Assembly: GCF_000787815.1 (NCBI RefSeq)
Contig: NZ_BBPO01000020.1
Location: 1-64,000, forward strand
Reading direction: 5' to 3'
Length of the DNA: 64,000 nucleotides
DNA from: Streptacidiphilus neutrinimicus
GTDB lineage: Bacteria; Actinomycetota; Actinomycetes; Streptomycetales; Streptomycetaceae
Position 1 is the first letter of the stretch; each line of letters begins with the position of its first letter. The notes under the pieces were generated by a model. It saw only the letters and a list, made by a program, of their open reading frames with translations. It did not search any database and was not told the DNA's origin. A program made the position numbers and the translations under genes. Of this stretch, positions 43,422 through 52,141 are shown in pieces.

Positions 43422-44427
43422 AGTGGACCCACCGCTTCTGGACCCGGAACTGAACTGCCGTCAGCAGGAGCAGTGCCACGGTGAGGACGACCGCGATGGC
43501 GCAGCCCATGCCCTGCTCGTGGTCGAGGAAGACGTACTCGTAGAACAGGTAGGCGATGGTCTTGCTGTCGGCGAGGGCCGGGTTGGACCGGCCGAGCATC
43601 AGCAGCACGTAGTCGAACATCTGCAAGCCGCTGATGACGGTGACCACGGACACGAAGAAGATGCTCGGGCTGAGCAGCGGCAGCGTGATGGAGAAGAACT
43701 GCCGGACGCGTCCCGCGCCGTCGAGTTGGGCGGCCTCGTAGTAATGGCGCGGGATGCCCTTGAGCCCGGCCGCGAAGATGATCATGTTGTAGCCGACGAC
43801 CGACCAGATGCCGACGAGGGCCATGGCGTAGACGGCGAAGCGCCCGTCGGAGACCCAGTGCGGGCCGTGGATCCCGACCAGCGACAGCAGGTAGTTGATC
43901 AGGCCGTAGTCGCCGTTGTAGAGCCAGCGCCAAACCATCGCCACCGCGGCGGGCATGCTGACCACGGGGATGAAGTACAGCGTCCGGTACAGGCCGACGG
44001 AGCGGCCGCGCACCTGGTTGAGCAGGGCCGCGAAGACGATCGAGAGCGGGATGGAGGCGAGCAGCAGCAGCGAGTAAAGGACGGTGTTCCAGGCGGCCTT
44101 GGGCAGCTGCGGATCGCTGAGGAAGGCGCGGTAGTTGGCGAGGCCGGCCCACTGCTGGCCGCCGAAGGCGCCCCAGGAGGTGAAGCTGTAGTAGACGGAC
44201 TGGACGATGGGCCACAGGTAGAAGCCGGCGAGCCCGAGAGCCAGCGGGGCGACCATCAGGTAGCCCCAGACCCACTCGCGCGGATGCCCGTGGCGTGCGA
44301 CGACCCGGCGGGCCAGTCGCGACCGGGCTCCGGCTCGGGCCGCCGCCACCGAGACGGCGGACCCAGCTGCGGACCCGGCGGAGGAGGGCGACGCGGCCTC
44401 GGCGCCGACGGTGCGGGTGACCGGCAT
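43414..44427 (-). CDS. Carbohydrate ABC transporter permease (MalF type)
   Basis: 337 residues. An Ala/Ser-rich N-terminal extension of about 50 residues precedes six transmembrane segments; the EAA loop is YYEAAQLDGAGRVRQFFSIT. ATG 44427 lies 2 bp after the binding-protein stop, with AAGGGG in the end of that gene as ribosome binding site. It is the partner of the MalG-type permease downstream. Confidence 0.9.
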   Translation of the reverse strand: MPVTRTVGAEAASPSSAGSAAGSAVSVAAARAGARSRLARRVVARHGHPREWVWGYLMVAPLALGLAGFYLWPIVQSVYYSFTSWGAFGGQQWAGLANYRAFLSDPQLPKAAWNTVLYSLLLLASIPLSIVFAALLNQVRGRSVGLYRTLYFIPVVSMPAAVAMVWRWLYNGDYGLINYLLSLVGIHGPHWVSDGRFAVYAMALVGIWSVVGYNMIIFAAGLKGIPRHYYEAAQLDGAGRVRQFFSITLPLLSPSIFFVSVVTVISGLQMFDYVLLMLGRSNPALADSKTIAYLFYEYVFLDHEQGMGCAIAVVLTVALLLLTAVQFRVQKRWVHYA

Positions 44428-44429
44428 GG

Positions 44430-45689
44430 TCACCCCTTCGCGAGGTCGGCGTCGGTGGTGGACTTCAGCTGCTGGGCGCCCGCGTTCAGGCTGAGCTTGC
44501 CGGCCCAGATCTGGTCCAGGATGGTCTGGTCGGCGGTGGCCCAGGGGCCGGTGTTCGCCGAGACCGGGTAGGGCACGGCGTGGTCCAGTTGGTCGACGAA
44601 GGTCTGCAGGTGGAACTGCGGCATGGACTTGACCCAGGCGTCGCCGAGCCCGTGGTAGGCGGGGATGACCGCGCCGCTGGCCGCCTGGATCGCGTTGGCT
44701 TGCTGCCCGCCGAGGAACCTGACGAACTCCCACGCCGCGTCGGCGTGCGGGGTGCGGGCGTAGATGACGTTGGCCAGGCCGTTGATGACGGTGGCCCTGC
44801 CCTGCGGGCCGGCGGGCAGCGGCGCGACGTCGGCCTGGAGCCCGGGGGCGTTCTTGTAGGTGAGCGCGTCCCAGTCGCCGTCGGTGAACATCGCCACCTT
44901 GCCGGAGGCGAACAGCTGGGACGGGTCGGTGTCCGTCATCTGCTGCGCGGTCGGCGAGGTCTTGTACTTGGTGATGAAGTCGAGCGCGTACTGCATCCCG
45001 GAGAGGGTCTTGGCGTCGGTGAACCCGGAGGACTTCTTGTCGGGCGAGACGACCCAGCCCCCGGCCTGGAAGATGTCGTTGTAGAGGTTCTCCTGGGTCC
45101 AGTCCGGGGAGGCGATGCCCCAAGTGCCCTTGGCAGGGTCGGTCAGCTTCTTGGACGCGTCGATGACGTCCTGCCAGGTCCAGGCGGCGGTGGGGTAGGC
45201 GACCCCGGCGGCGTCGAAGAGCTTCTTGTTGTACCAGAGGCCGATGGTGTCGTAGTCCTTCGGCATCCCGTACTGCTTGCCGCCCACGGTGTAGATGCCG
45301 TTGAGCGACGCGGGGAAGGGGCTGCTCTCGAAGCCGGGGCGGCCGGAGAGCGGCAGCAGCTGGCCCTGGCCGGCGTAGAGGCCGATCCGGGTGGTGCTCA
45401 TCCAGAACACGTCGGGGGCCGTGCCCGAGGCCGCCTCGGTCTGCAGCTTCTGCCAGTAGTCGGCGTTCGGCGTGAGCTCGATGTCCACCGTGATGTTCGG
45501 GTGCAGCTTCTCGAACGCGGTGACGATCTGCTGCATGGCGGGCTTCTGGTTCGGGTCCCAGATGCCGTAGGTCAGCGTGACCGGTCCGGTGGCGTCGCCG
45601 CCCCCGGCGGCGGAGGTGGAGGACGAGCAGGCCGAGGCGGCGGCGACGAGCGCGGCGGCGCACAGCAGCGCCGACAGCTTTCTGGTCAT
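44430..45689 (-). CDS. Sugar ABC transporter substrate-binding lipoprotein
   Basis: 419 residues. The signal ends in the lipobox ASAC, followed by SSSTSAAGGG. The extracellular solute-binding family 1 domain shows YGIWDPNQKPAMQQIVTAFE and GTAPDVFWMSTTRIGLYAGQ. GLWYNKKLFDAAGV is a typical sugar-binding-protein segment. ATG 45689 has GGGA at 6 nt; an ATG at 45701 lacks a site. It is the first gene of the import operon. The bound sugar is not known. Confidence 0.9.
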   Translation of the reverse strand: MTRKLSALLCAAALVAAASACSSSTSAAGGGDATGPVTLTYGIWDPNQKPAMQQIVTAFEKLHPNITVDIELTPNADYWQKLQTEAASGTAPDVFWMSTTRIGLYAGQGQLLPLSGRPGFESSPFPASLNGIYTVGGKQYGMPKDYDTIGLWYNKKLFDAAGVAYPTAAWTWQDVIDASKKLTDPAKGTWGIASPDWTQENLYNDIFQAGGWVVSPDKKSSGFTDAKTLSGMQYALDFITKYKTSPTAQQMTDTDPSQLFASGKVAMFTDGDWDALTYKNAPGLQADVAPLPAGPQGRATVINGLANVIYARTPHADAAWEFVRFLGGQQANAIQAASGAVIPAYHGLGDAWVKSMPQFHLQTFVDQLDHAVPYPVSANTGPWATADQTILDQIWAGKLSLNAGAQQLKSTTDADLAKG

Positions 45690-45735
45690 CGACGGTCCCA
45701 TCGATCGGTGGGGGTGGAGGGTGTGTCGGGGACCT

Positions 45736-45776
45736 TAGTCGAGCATTTATGTCGAGAACTAGCGTTAATTGAGCAA
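45736..45776 (-). promoter_or_regulatory. Promoter/operator region of the sugar ABC operon
   Basis: An AT-rich stretch between the ROK gene and the binding-protein gene. On the plus strand three related units, GTCGAGCA (45738-45745), GTCGAGAA (45751-45758) and ATTGAGCA (45768-45775), form a direct-repeat array that may be the ROK binding site. On the minus strand TTGCTC (45771-45776) and CATAAA give promoter-like elements with a 19-bp gap. Confidence 0.5.
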
Positions 45777-45878
45777 GGGTGCGCAGACGAGACCGGAAAG
45801 TGATCCGTGCGTGACTTGCTCGTGTTCTACCGCTCAGTACATATGAGACTTGTTGACGAAATAGCCCAGGTGGACGCC

Positions 45879-47018
45879 TCAGGCGGACGCGAAGAGCAGC
45901 CGCTCGGCCTCGTTCAGCGCGTGCCGCACCGCGCCCAGGCAGACCGCGTCGGCGCCCAGCTCGGAGACCACGACCTCGGGCGGGTACAGGCAGACGTCGG
46001 CCAGGTAGGCGCGGATCGGATCGGTGAGCTGCTCCCCCGCCTGCGCCAGGCTGCCTCCGACGACCAGGAGCTCGGGATCGAGCGGGGTCACCAGCGTCAC
46101 CAGCGCCTCGGCCAGGGAGCGGGCGAACGACTCGACGGCACGCGCGGCCTCGGCGTCCCCCTCACGGGCCCGGCCCAGCGCGAACAGGGCCGCCTGGGAG
46201 GGCGCGCGCAGCTCCCCCGGGTCGACGGCCATCGCGTAGTCCATGACGTGCTGGAAGGTCCGCCACCTGCTGTTCGGGTGTCCGCCGAGCTCGCCGGCCG
46301 CCGCGTGGGAGCCGCGGTAGGGCGTGCCGCCGAGCAGCAGACCGAGGCCGATGCGGCTGCCCGTGTGCAAATACATCACGTCCGCGCGCCCGCGGGCGGC
46401 GCCGCGCCAGTGCTCGGCCAGGACGGCCAGCCGCATGTCGTTCTCGACCAGGACCGGCACGGCGAGCCTGCGCGCCAGCTCGGCCTGGAGCGGCACGCCC
46501 GTCCAGTCCGACAGCACGACGCTCTTGACCACTCGGCCCTCGCCGTCGATCACGCCCGTCGTGCCGACGCCGACGCCCGTCAGGGCCGAGACCCCGATCC
46601 CGGCCCCCGTGCAGGCCTGCTCCACGAGTCCGCCGATCGCGTCCAGCCGGCGGGCCGAGGGAAGATCGGTCGGCACGCTCACCTGCTCGCGGGCGACGAT
46701 CCGCCCGCGCAGGTCCGCGACCATGACGGTCACCCGCGCCGCGCCGATGCCCACTCCCGCGACGTGGCCGACCGCGCCGCGGAAGGCGAAGCGCCGGGCG
46801 GGGCGGCCGCGCAACCCCTCGGCGGCGTTCGGGGCGAACTCCTCGGCCTGGCCCTCGCGGAGCAGCGTCTCCATGATCGCCTCGGTGGTGGCGCGGGAGA
46901 CCCGTGCCGCGCGGGCGACTTCGGCGAGCGTGGCGCTCTCGGTCGCGTGCAGGGCGCGCAGCACCGCGACCTGGTTGAGCCGACGCAGAAAGCTCGCGTC
47001 ACCGCTCTCGCGTGGCAC
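45879..47018 (-). CDS. ROK-family transcriptional regulator
   Basis: 379 residues: an N-terminal winged HTH (about 8-70, LRRLNQVAVLRALHATESAT; RATTEAIMETLLREG) and a ROK sugar-kinase-like domain (about 85-379). The ROK ATP/sugar region GVGTTGVIDGEGRVV and GGHPNSRW are visible; the CxCGxxGCxE zinc motif of sugar kinases is absent, supporting a regulator. GTG 47018 has AGGAGG shortly upstream. It lies just upstream of the sugar ABC operon on the same strand and most likely represses it. Confidence 0.88.
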   Translation of the reverse strand: MPRESGDASFLRRLNQVAVLRALHATESATLAEVARAARVSRATTEAIMETLLREGQAEEFAPNAAEGLRGRPARRFAFRGAVGHVAGVGIGAARVTVMVADLRGRIVAREQVSVPTDLPSARRLDAIGGLVEQACTGAGIGVSALTGVGVGTTGVIDGEGRVVKSVVLSDWTGVPLQAELARRLAVPVLVENDMRLAVLAEHWRGAARGRADVMYLHTGSRIGLGLLLGGTPYRGSHAAAGELGGHPNSRWRTFQHVMDYAMAVDPGELRAPSQAALFALGRAREGDAEAARAVESFARSLAEALVTLVTPLDPELLVVGGSLAQAGEQLTDPIRAYLADVCLYPPEVVVSELGADAVCLGAVRHALNEAERLLFASA

Positions 47019-47301
47019 CGGTCCTCCTGCACGTCTCCGTCTCACGGCTCCCGCCCCGGGAGCCGGATGTCGATCCTAGGCGGTCACCGGACCAGCCTTC
47101 GGGTTACTCCGACGGAGCGGAACCCCCGCGAGCCCGCGTCACCCGTTCATACGGCCTCTGACCTGCCGGATCATGCATTGACGCACCGTGAGACGACAAC
47201 CCTTCGGGCCGAGCCGCCGAGGTGCGGGGCGCCGCCCCGGCATTTCTCATGACTTCAGAGGCAACCGCCGCCCCAGCCGTACCGGAGCACCGGAGTCCCG
47301 C

Positions 47302-47973
47302 GTGAGCACCGTGGAAACCCATCCGTCGAACCGGCGCCGCAGCGTGCTCGTGATCGCGCTTTTCGCGGTCGCCGCGCTGCTGGGCGTCGCGCTCATCGTG
47401 AAAGGCTCGCAGCGCTTCGCCCCGCCGCCGCAGCCCTCGGCGGCCCAGGGCTTCGGCGCGTCCGCGTCCGCGGCGCCCAGTGCCGGGCCCTCCCCGGTCA
47501 GGCCGCTGCCCCCGGCGACGCCGACCCGGGTGCGGATTCCCGTGATCGGCGTGAACGCCCCGCTGACCGGGCTCTCGCTGCAGTCCGACGGCCACCTGGC
47601 GGCTCCTCCCGCGGCGAACCGCAACCTCGCGGGCTGGTACCAGGCAGGCATCACGCCCGGCTCCGCCGGGAGGGCGGTGATCGCCGGTCACGTCGACAAC
47701 GCCCAGGGACCCGCTGTCTTCTACGACCTCGGCGCACTGAAGAAGGGGTGGACGATTGACGTGGACCGCGCGGACCACACCACTGCCGTCTTCACCATCG
47801 ACGCCGTTCAGGCCTACGCCGCGAGCAGCTTCCCGACCCGGCAGGTCTACGGCCAGACCGCCGACGCCGAGCTACGCCTGATCACCTGCGGCGCCGGCTT
47901 CGACCGCAGCCGGCAGGAGTACCTCGGCAACGTCGTGGTCTTCGCCCATCTCACCGGGTCGACGCACCACTGA
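47302..47973 (+). CDS. Class F (class E/F-like) sortase
   Basis: 223 residues. One N-terminal transmembrane segment (about 14-33), a Pro/Ala/Ser linker, and a sortase domain (about 75-220) with the catalytic His in AVIAGHVDNA, Cys in LRLITCGAGFD and the downstream Arg/Asp region. VRIPVIGVNAPLTGLSLQSD is the typical start of actinobacterial class F sortases. No LPXTG- or LAXTG-type substrate gene is near. GTG 47302 has GGAG at 6 nt. It is divergent from the ROK gene across 283 bp. Confidence 0.88.
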   Translation: MSTVETHPSNRRRSVLVIALFAVAALLGVALIVKGSQRFAPPPQPSAAQGFGASASAAPSAGPSPVRPLPPATPTRVRIPVIGVNAPLTGLSLQSDGHLAAPPAANRNLAGWYQAGITPGSAGRAVIAGHVDNAQGPAVFYDLGALKKGWTIDVDRADHTTAVFTIDAVQAYAASSFPTRQVYGQTADAELRLITCGAGFDRSRQEYLGNVVVFAHLTGSTHH

Positions 47974-48018
47974 GCCGTCTCGGCCTCGTCGCGCAAAGCT
48001 TGGCACGACCCATGCGCG

Positions 48019-48042
48019 GACCTGCTTGATTAATTACAGGTC
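48019..48042. promoter_or_regulatory. Inverted repeat before the alpha-galactosidase gene
   Basis: GACCTG (48019-48024) and CAGGTC (48037-48042) flank the AT-rich 12-mer CTTGATTAATTA, about 95 bp before the GTG start. It is a candidate repressor site; the binding protein is unknown. Confidence 0.5.
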
Positions 48043-48137
48043 TTGTCAGAAATGCGCAACGTCCCGTAGAAAGGGTCCGGCTGCTGAGGACACGTCAGCC
48101 ACCATGCCCTGACCCCGAGACAGCGTGAGGTCGAAGC

Positions 48138-50309
48138 GTGACATCTCCCCTGCCCCGGTGGCTGCGCGCCACCGTCGCCTGCTGCACGACACTGGCCGCG
48201 GCCTCCGCCGGCCTGCTCCTCGCACCACCCGCGCTCGCCGCCGGAGCCGCCAGCGGCGCGGCCCAGTACCCGAACTTCGCGCCCACCCCGCCCATGGGCT
48301 GGAACGACTGGTCCTACTACCAGTGCGGCATCGACGAGAAGACCATCCTCGGCAACGCCCGCGCCCTGGTCAGCACCGGGCTGGCCAAGAAGGGGTACGA
48401 CACTGTCACCATCGACGACTGCTGGATGGCCAAGCAGCGCGACGCCGCCGGCGACCTGGTCGCCGACCCGCAGCTGTTCCCGGACGGCATGGCCTACGTC
48501 GGCGCTCAACTGCACAAGCTCGGGCTGAAGTTCGGGATCTACGAGGACGCGGGGACCGACACCTGCGGCGGCTACCCGGGCTCGCTGGGCCACTGGCAGC
48601 AGGACGCCGACCTCTTCGCCTCCTGGGGCGTCGACTACGTCAAGCTCGACGGCTGCAACGTGCCCAGCAAGCCCGGCGAGACCGACGAGCAGAGCTACCG
48701 CGACACCTACACCGCGATGAGCCAGGCCCTGCTGAACACCCACCGCAGGATCGTCTTCTCCATCTCCGCACCCGCCTACTTCCAGGGCGAGTCGAACTGG
48801 GACTCGGTCATCCGCTGGTCCTCCCAGCTCGGCAACCTCTGGCGCGAGGGCGCCGACATCGCCCTGGGCCAGGACACCGGCCCCGACAAGTGGGCGTCGA
48901 TCGACTACAACTACAGCTACAACGTCGGGCTCGCCGCCCTGCAGAAGCCCGGCCGGTGGAACGACCCCGACTTCCTGCTCGCCGGCGACACGGGCCTGAG
49001 CCGTGACGAGATCCAGAGCCAGGTCTCGCTCTGGTCCATCATGGCCGCGCCGCTGATCTCCAGCACCGACCTCACCCACCTCTCCCCCGCCGCGCTGGCC
49101 GTGCTCGGCAACAAGGACGTCATCGCGGTCGACCAGGACCGTCTCGGCGTCCAGGGCCGGATCGTCCGGCACGGCACCGGCTACGACGTGCTGAGCAAGC
49201 CCCTGGCCGACGGGGACCGTGCGGTCGCGCTGTTCAACTCCTCCGACAGCGCGCGGACGATCACCACCACCACCGCCGAGGCCGGTCTTCGCGCCGCCTC
49301 CGGCTACTCCCTGACGGACCTGGTGAGCAAGCAGGTCACCGAGACCACCGGGGTGATCTCCGCCGACGTGCCGCCGCACGCCACCGTCCTGTACCGCGTC
49401 CACACCGGCGCGGCCCGCGGCTTGGCGCCCGCCACCGCGATCACCTGGCGCGACGTCAGCACCGCGCAGCACCCCGGGACGTACCGGATCACGCTGGCCG
49501 ACCACGGCGCGGTCGCCCTGAACGATGCGCAGCTGCGCGTCGGCGCGCCCGCCGGGTGGACCGCGACGCCGGCCACCGTCCGCCTGCCGCGTATCGCGCC
49601 CGGCGGGTCGGCGAGCACGACGGTGAAGGTGAGCGGGCCGCAGGGCGCGCCCGGCACGACCGTCACCCCGATCACCGCGACCGCGAGCTACCGCGCCGTC
49701 GGGTCGGGCCGCGTCGACACCGTCCGCGGCGAGCAGACGATCGTCCAGGTCGTCCCCTACCCGTCGCTGGCCTCCGCCTTCGACAACGTCGGCGCCACCT
49801 CCGAGACCGACACCACGCCGGGCAACTTCGACGGCGGCGGCGACAGCTACTCGACAGAGGCGCTCGCCAAGGCCGGTGCCACGCCGGGCGCCGCGATCAA
49901 CGCGAACGGCCTCAGCTTCACCTGGCCGTCCGCCGCGCCCGGCACCGCCGACAATGTCGCGGCGAGCGGCCAGGAGATCGCCTTCGGCGGGGAGGGCAGC
50001 ACGCTCGGCTTCCTCGGCGCGGAGGCGGGCTTCGTCTCCGGCACGGTCACCGTCACCTACAGCGACGGCACCACCAGCACCGGCCAACTCGGCTTCCCCA
50101 ACTGGTGCTGCGCCCCCACCGACGCCTACGGCGCGAAGACGGCGTTCACCACGGACCACCGCGACACGCCCACCGGACCGGCCAACTACGGCACCAGCTA
50201 CGGGGTTTTCACCAACACCGTCCCCCTGACGCCGGGCAAGACGGTCCGTTACGTGACGCTGCCGAACGCCCCCGCGATCCACGTGTTCGCGCTGACCGTG
50301 CAGCCGTGA
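48138..50309 (+). CDS. Secreted GH27 alpha-galactosidase
   Basis: 723 residues. The signal peptide (1-35, ending PPALAAG) is followed by a GH27 barrel (about 45-320): TPPMGWNDWSYYQCGIDE, the nucleophile Asp in DYVKLDGC and the acid/base Asp in GRWNDPDFLLAG. A C-terminal beta domain (to about 415), an NPCBM-associated/NEW3-like domain (about 425-535) and a further beta-sandwich (about 545-723) follow. It would release galactose from plant galactosides outside the cell. GTG 48138 has GAGG at 7 nt. A strong hairpin follows the gene. Confidence 0.92.
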   Translation: MTSPLPRWLRATVACCTTLAAASAGLLLAPPALAAGAASGAAQYPNFAPTPPMGWNDWSYYQCGIDEKTILGNARALVSTGLAKKGYDTVTIDDCWMAKQRDAAGDLVADPQLFPDGMAYVGAQLHKLGLKFGIYEDAGTDTCGGYPGSLGHWQQDADLFASWGVDYVKLDGCNVPSKPGETDEQSYRDTYTAMSQALLNTHRRIVFSISAPAYFQGESNWDSVIRWSSQLGNLWREGADIALGQDTGPDKWASIDYNYSYNVGLAALQKPGRWNDPDFLLAGDTGLSRDEIQSQVSLWSIMAAPLISSTDLTHLSPAALAVLGNKDVIAVDQDRLGVQGRIVRHGTGYDVLSKPLADGDRAVALFNSSDSARTITTTTAEAGLRAASGYSLTDLVSKQVTETTGVISADVPPHATVLYRVHTGAARGLAPATAITWRDVSTAQHPGTYRITLADHGAVALNDAQLRVGAPAGWTATPATVRLPRIAPGGSASTTVKVSGPQGAPGTTVTPITATASYRAVGSGRVDTVRGEQTIVQVVPYPSLASAFDNVGATSETDTTPGNFDGGGDSYSTEALAKAGATPGAAINANGLSFTWPSAAPGTADNVAASGQEIAFGGEGSTLGFLGAEAGFVSGTVTVTYSDGTTSTGQLGFPNWCCAPTDAYGAKTAFTTDHRDTPTGPANYGTSYGVFTNTVPLTPGKTVRYVTLPNAPAIHVFALTVQP

Positions 50310-50335
50310 CCGGCGGGTAGCCGCGCAGAGCGGAA

Positions 50336-50366
50336 GCCGCCGCCCCGAGCACGACGGGGCGGCGGC
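50336..50366 (+). terminator. Terminator hairpin after the GH27 gene
   Basis: GCCGCCGCCCCG (50336-50347) and CGGGGCGGCGGC (50355-50366) form a perfect 12-bp stem with a 7-nt loop, 26 bp past the stop codon. It may also serve the convergent dacB gene. Confidence 0.85.
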
Positions 50367-50384
50367 TCACAGCTTCCGCGGCTC

Positions 50385-50416
50385 CGGCTCACGCGGTTCG
50401 CGGCTCACGCGGTTCG
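50385..50416. repeat. Tandem 16-bp direct repeat
   Basis: CGGCTCACGCGGTTCG occurs twice without a gap between the GH27 terminator and the dacB stop codon. No function is visible. Confidence 0.75.
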
Positions 50417-50467
50417 GGCGGCCTGGATGAAGGAGTCGCGCGGGTGCCTCGCGCCTCGGCCGAAGGC

Positions 50468-51730
50468 CTACCAGCAGCCCTCGACCGTGGTCGCCCAGCG
50501 GTCGATGAGGTCGCGGGCGGAGGTGGTGTTGAAGCCGCCCTGCTCCAGGAAGGCGAAGGCCTTCCAGCGTCCGTCCTGCTTGTTGAGGGTCACCCCGGCC
50601 AGGGCGATCGCGCCCGTCAGCGTGCCCGTCTTGGCGTCGATGCGCCCCTTGGCGCAGTCGGTCGGCGCGGTGGTGAACCGTCCCCAGCTGGGGCCGAGCG
50701 TGCCGTCCACGCCCGCGATCGGGAAGCCGACCAGGACCGGCCGCAGCACCGACTGGTAGCGCGGGTCGACCGCCAGCGCGGCCATCGACGCCAGGGCCTG
50801 GGCCGTCATCCGGTCGTCACGGGAGAGCCCGCTGCCGTCGTAGAGGCGCACTCCGCCGAGCGGCACGTGGTAGCGCGAGACCTCGCTGAGCACGGCCTTG
50901 GTGGCGCCCTCCCAGTCGGCCTGCTGACCGACCGCGAGGGCGGTGAGCCGCGCAAAGCCCTCGGCGTTGTCGTTGACGCTGTCCTTCAGCATCCGCTCGA
51001 CCTCGGACGCCAGCGGCTCCGAGGTGTGCGAGGCGAGCTGGACCGCGGTGCGCGGCGCCTTGGCGCGCGTCAGCGTGGTCTTCTGCACGCCGACTCCGTG
51101 GGTCCCGAGCCGCGCTCGGAAGACGTTGCCCGCGTACAGGGCGCTGTCCACGTCCTCGTGGCCGAAGACCTGAAGCGCGCTGATCGAGGAGACCTCGCCG
51201 GGGATGTAGCCCGGCTGCCACCCCGGAGAGGTCGGCTGGACGTGCGGGAAGAGCGAGTCGTCGACGTAGAGCGTCACCGAGCCGAGGTGCCGCGCCTTGA
51301 GCGCCTGGGCGGTCGCGTCGGCCAGGGCGTTGACGTCGTCGCCGGTCAGGTCCTGGTCCGCGCCGCCGACGAGGTAGAGGGCGTGGCCCAGGAGCAGGGC
51401 GCGGGTGCGCTCGGTGTGGCTCGGGCCGAGCACGGTGAGTGCGGCGATCGCGGTCGCGATCTTGGTGGTGGACGCGGGCATCAGCTGCGCCGCGGCCCCC
51501 GAGGACCAGACGACGCGTCCGCTCGCCGCGTCCAGCACCTCCCCCGAGGCCTGCGAGCTCGGCAGCGCGTGGAAGCGCAGGCCGAGGTTGTGCACGATCC
51601 GCTGGTCGCCCAAGGTCGCGCCGGCGGCCGTGGCCGTGCCGACGCCGAGGCTGAGCGCGGAGACCCCGACGAGCGCGACGACGCACGCGCGGCGCAGGGT
51701 AGGACGAAGGGTGCGGCGAGGCCGAGGCAT
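50468..51730 (-). CDS. dacB: D-alanyl-D-alanine carboxypeptidase/endopeptidase (PBP4 type)
   Basis: 420 residues, peptidase family S13. A signal peptide (about 1-36) is followed by the three penicillin-binding motifs: SxxK in MPASTTKIATA, SxN in DSVNDNAEGFARL and KTG in IDAKTGTLTGA. It trims or cuts peptidoglycan cross-links outside the membrane. ATG 51730 has GGGGGAG only 2-3 nt upstream, which is tight; no better in-frame start is seen. It is convergent with the GH27 gene. Confidence 0.92.
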   Translation of the reverse strand: MPRPRRTLRPTLRRACVVALVGVSALSLGVGTATAAGATLGDQRIVHNLGLRFHALPSSQASGEVLDAASGRVVWSSGAAAQLMPASTTKIATAIAALTVLGPSHTERTRALLLGHALYLVGGADQDLTGDDVNALADATAQALKARHLGSVTLYVDDSLFPHVQPTSPGWQPGYIPGEVSSISALQVFGHEDVDSALYAGNVFRARLGTHGVGVQKTTLTRAKAPRTAVQLASHTSEPLASEVERMLKDSVNDNAEGFARLTALAVGQQADWEGATKAVLSEVSRYHVPLGGVRLYDGSGLSRDDRMTAQALASMAALAVDPRYQSVLRPVLVGFPIAGVDGTLGPSWGRFTTAPTDCAKGRIDAKTGTLTGAIALAGVTLNKQDGRWKAFAFLEQGGFNTTSARDLIDRWATTVEGCW

Positions 51731-52141
51731 GTCTCCCCCATGACCGGCCGCGCCCCCGCGCGCCGGTCTGCTGATCTTCATTCGACAGACCGCCCGATTG
51801 TGCCAGGATCCGGGCAGGAGGCGGTAGCGCGACACTCTGGGGTGAATGCGGGCAGACCTGCTGAAACAGGCCCACACGGCTGCGGAATCGGAGTGTCGTC
51901 GCCACAGCGCCGCACGGGCTCCCAAGGCGCAGGGCCGCGCAAGCCCCGGGGGCCAGGCCCGCGAGCCCACAAGCGCGTCAGGCCCGCGAGGCCACAAGCG
52001 GCTCAGGCCCGCGGGGGCCGCCGGGCCCCAGAGCCACCAGACCGCCCGACCCCATGGCGGCCAGACCACAAGGCCGGATGGCCGCACGGACAGCCAGCCG
52101 GCGGGACCGGGGCGTAGGCGGAGCGCACCCCCCGGCGGGGG
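51731..52141. other. Repeat-bearing intergenic region upstream of dacB
   Basis: 411 bp without a supportable gene. It contains two complete 25-bp tandem repeats starting CAGGCCCGCGAG (51954-51978 and 51979-52003) and a partial third copy to about 52015, followed by further CCAGACC-type short repeats to about 52100. Long open frames here are by-products of high GC. The part near 51780-51840 is less GC-rich and probably contains the dacB promoter. Confidence 0.6.

Noticed and set aside
47104-47778. Minus-strand frame overlapping the sortase gene
   Set aside because: It is antisense to a clear sortase domain and has no recognisable motif.
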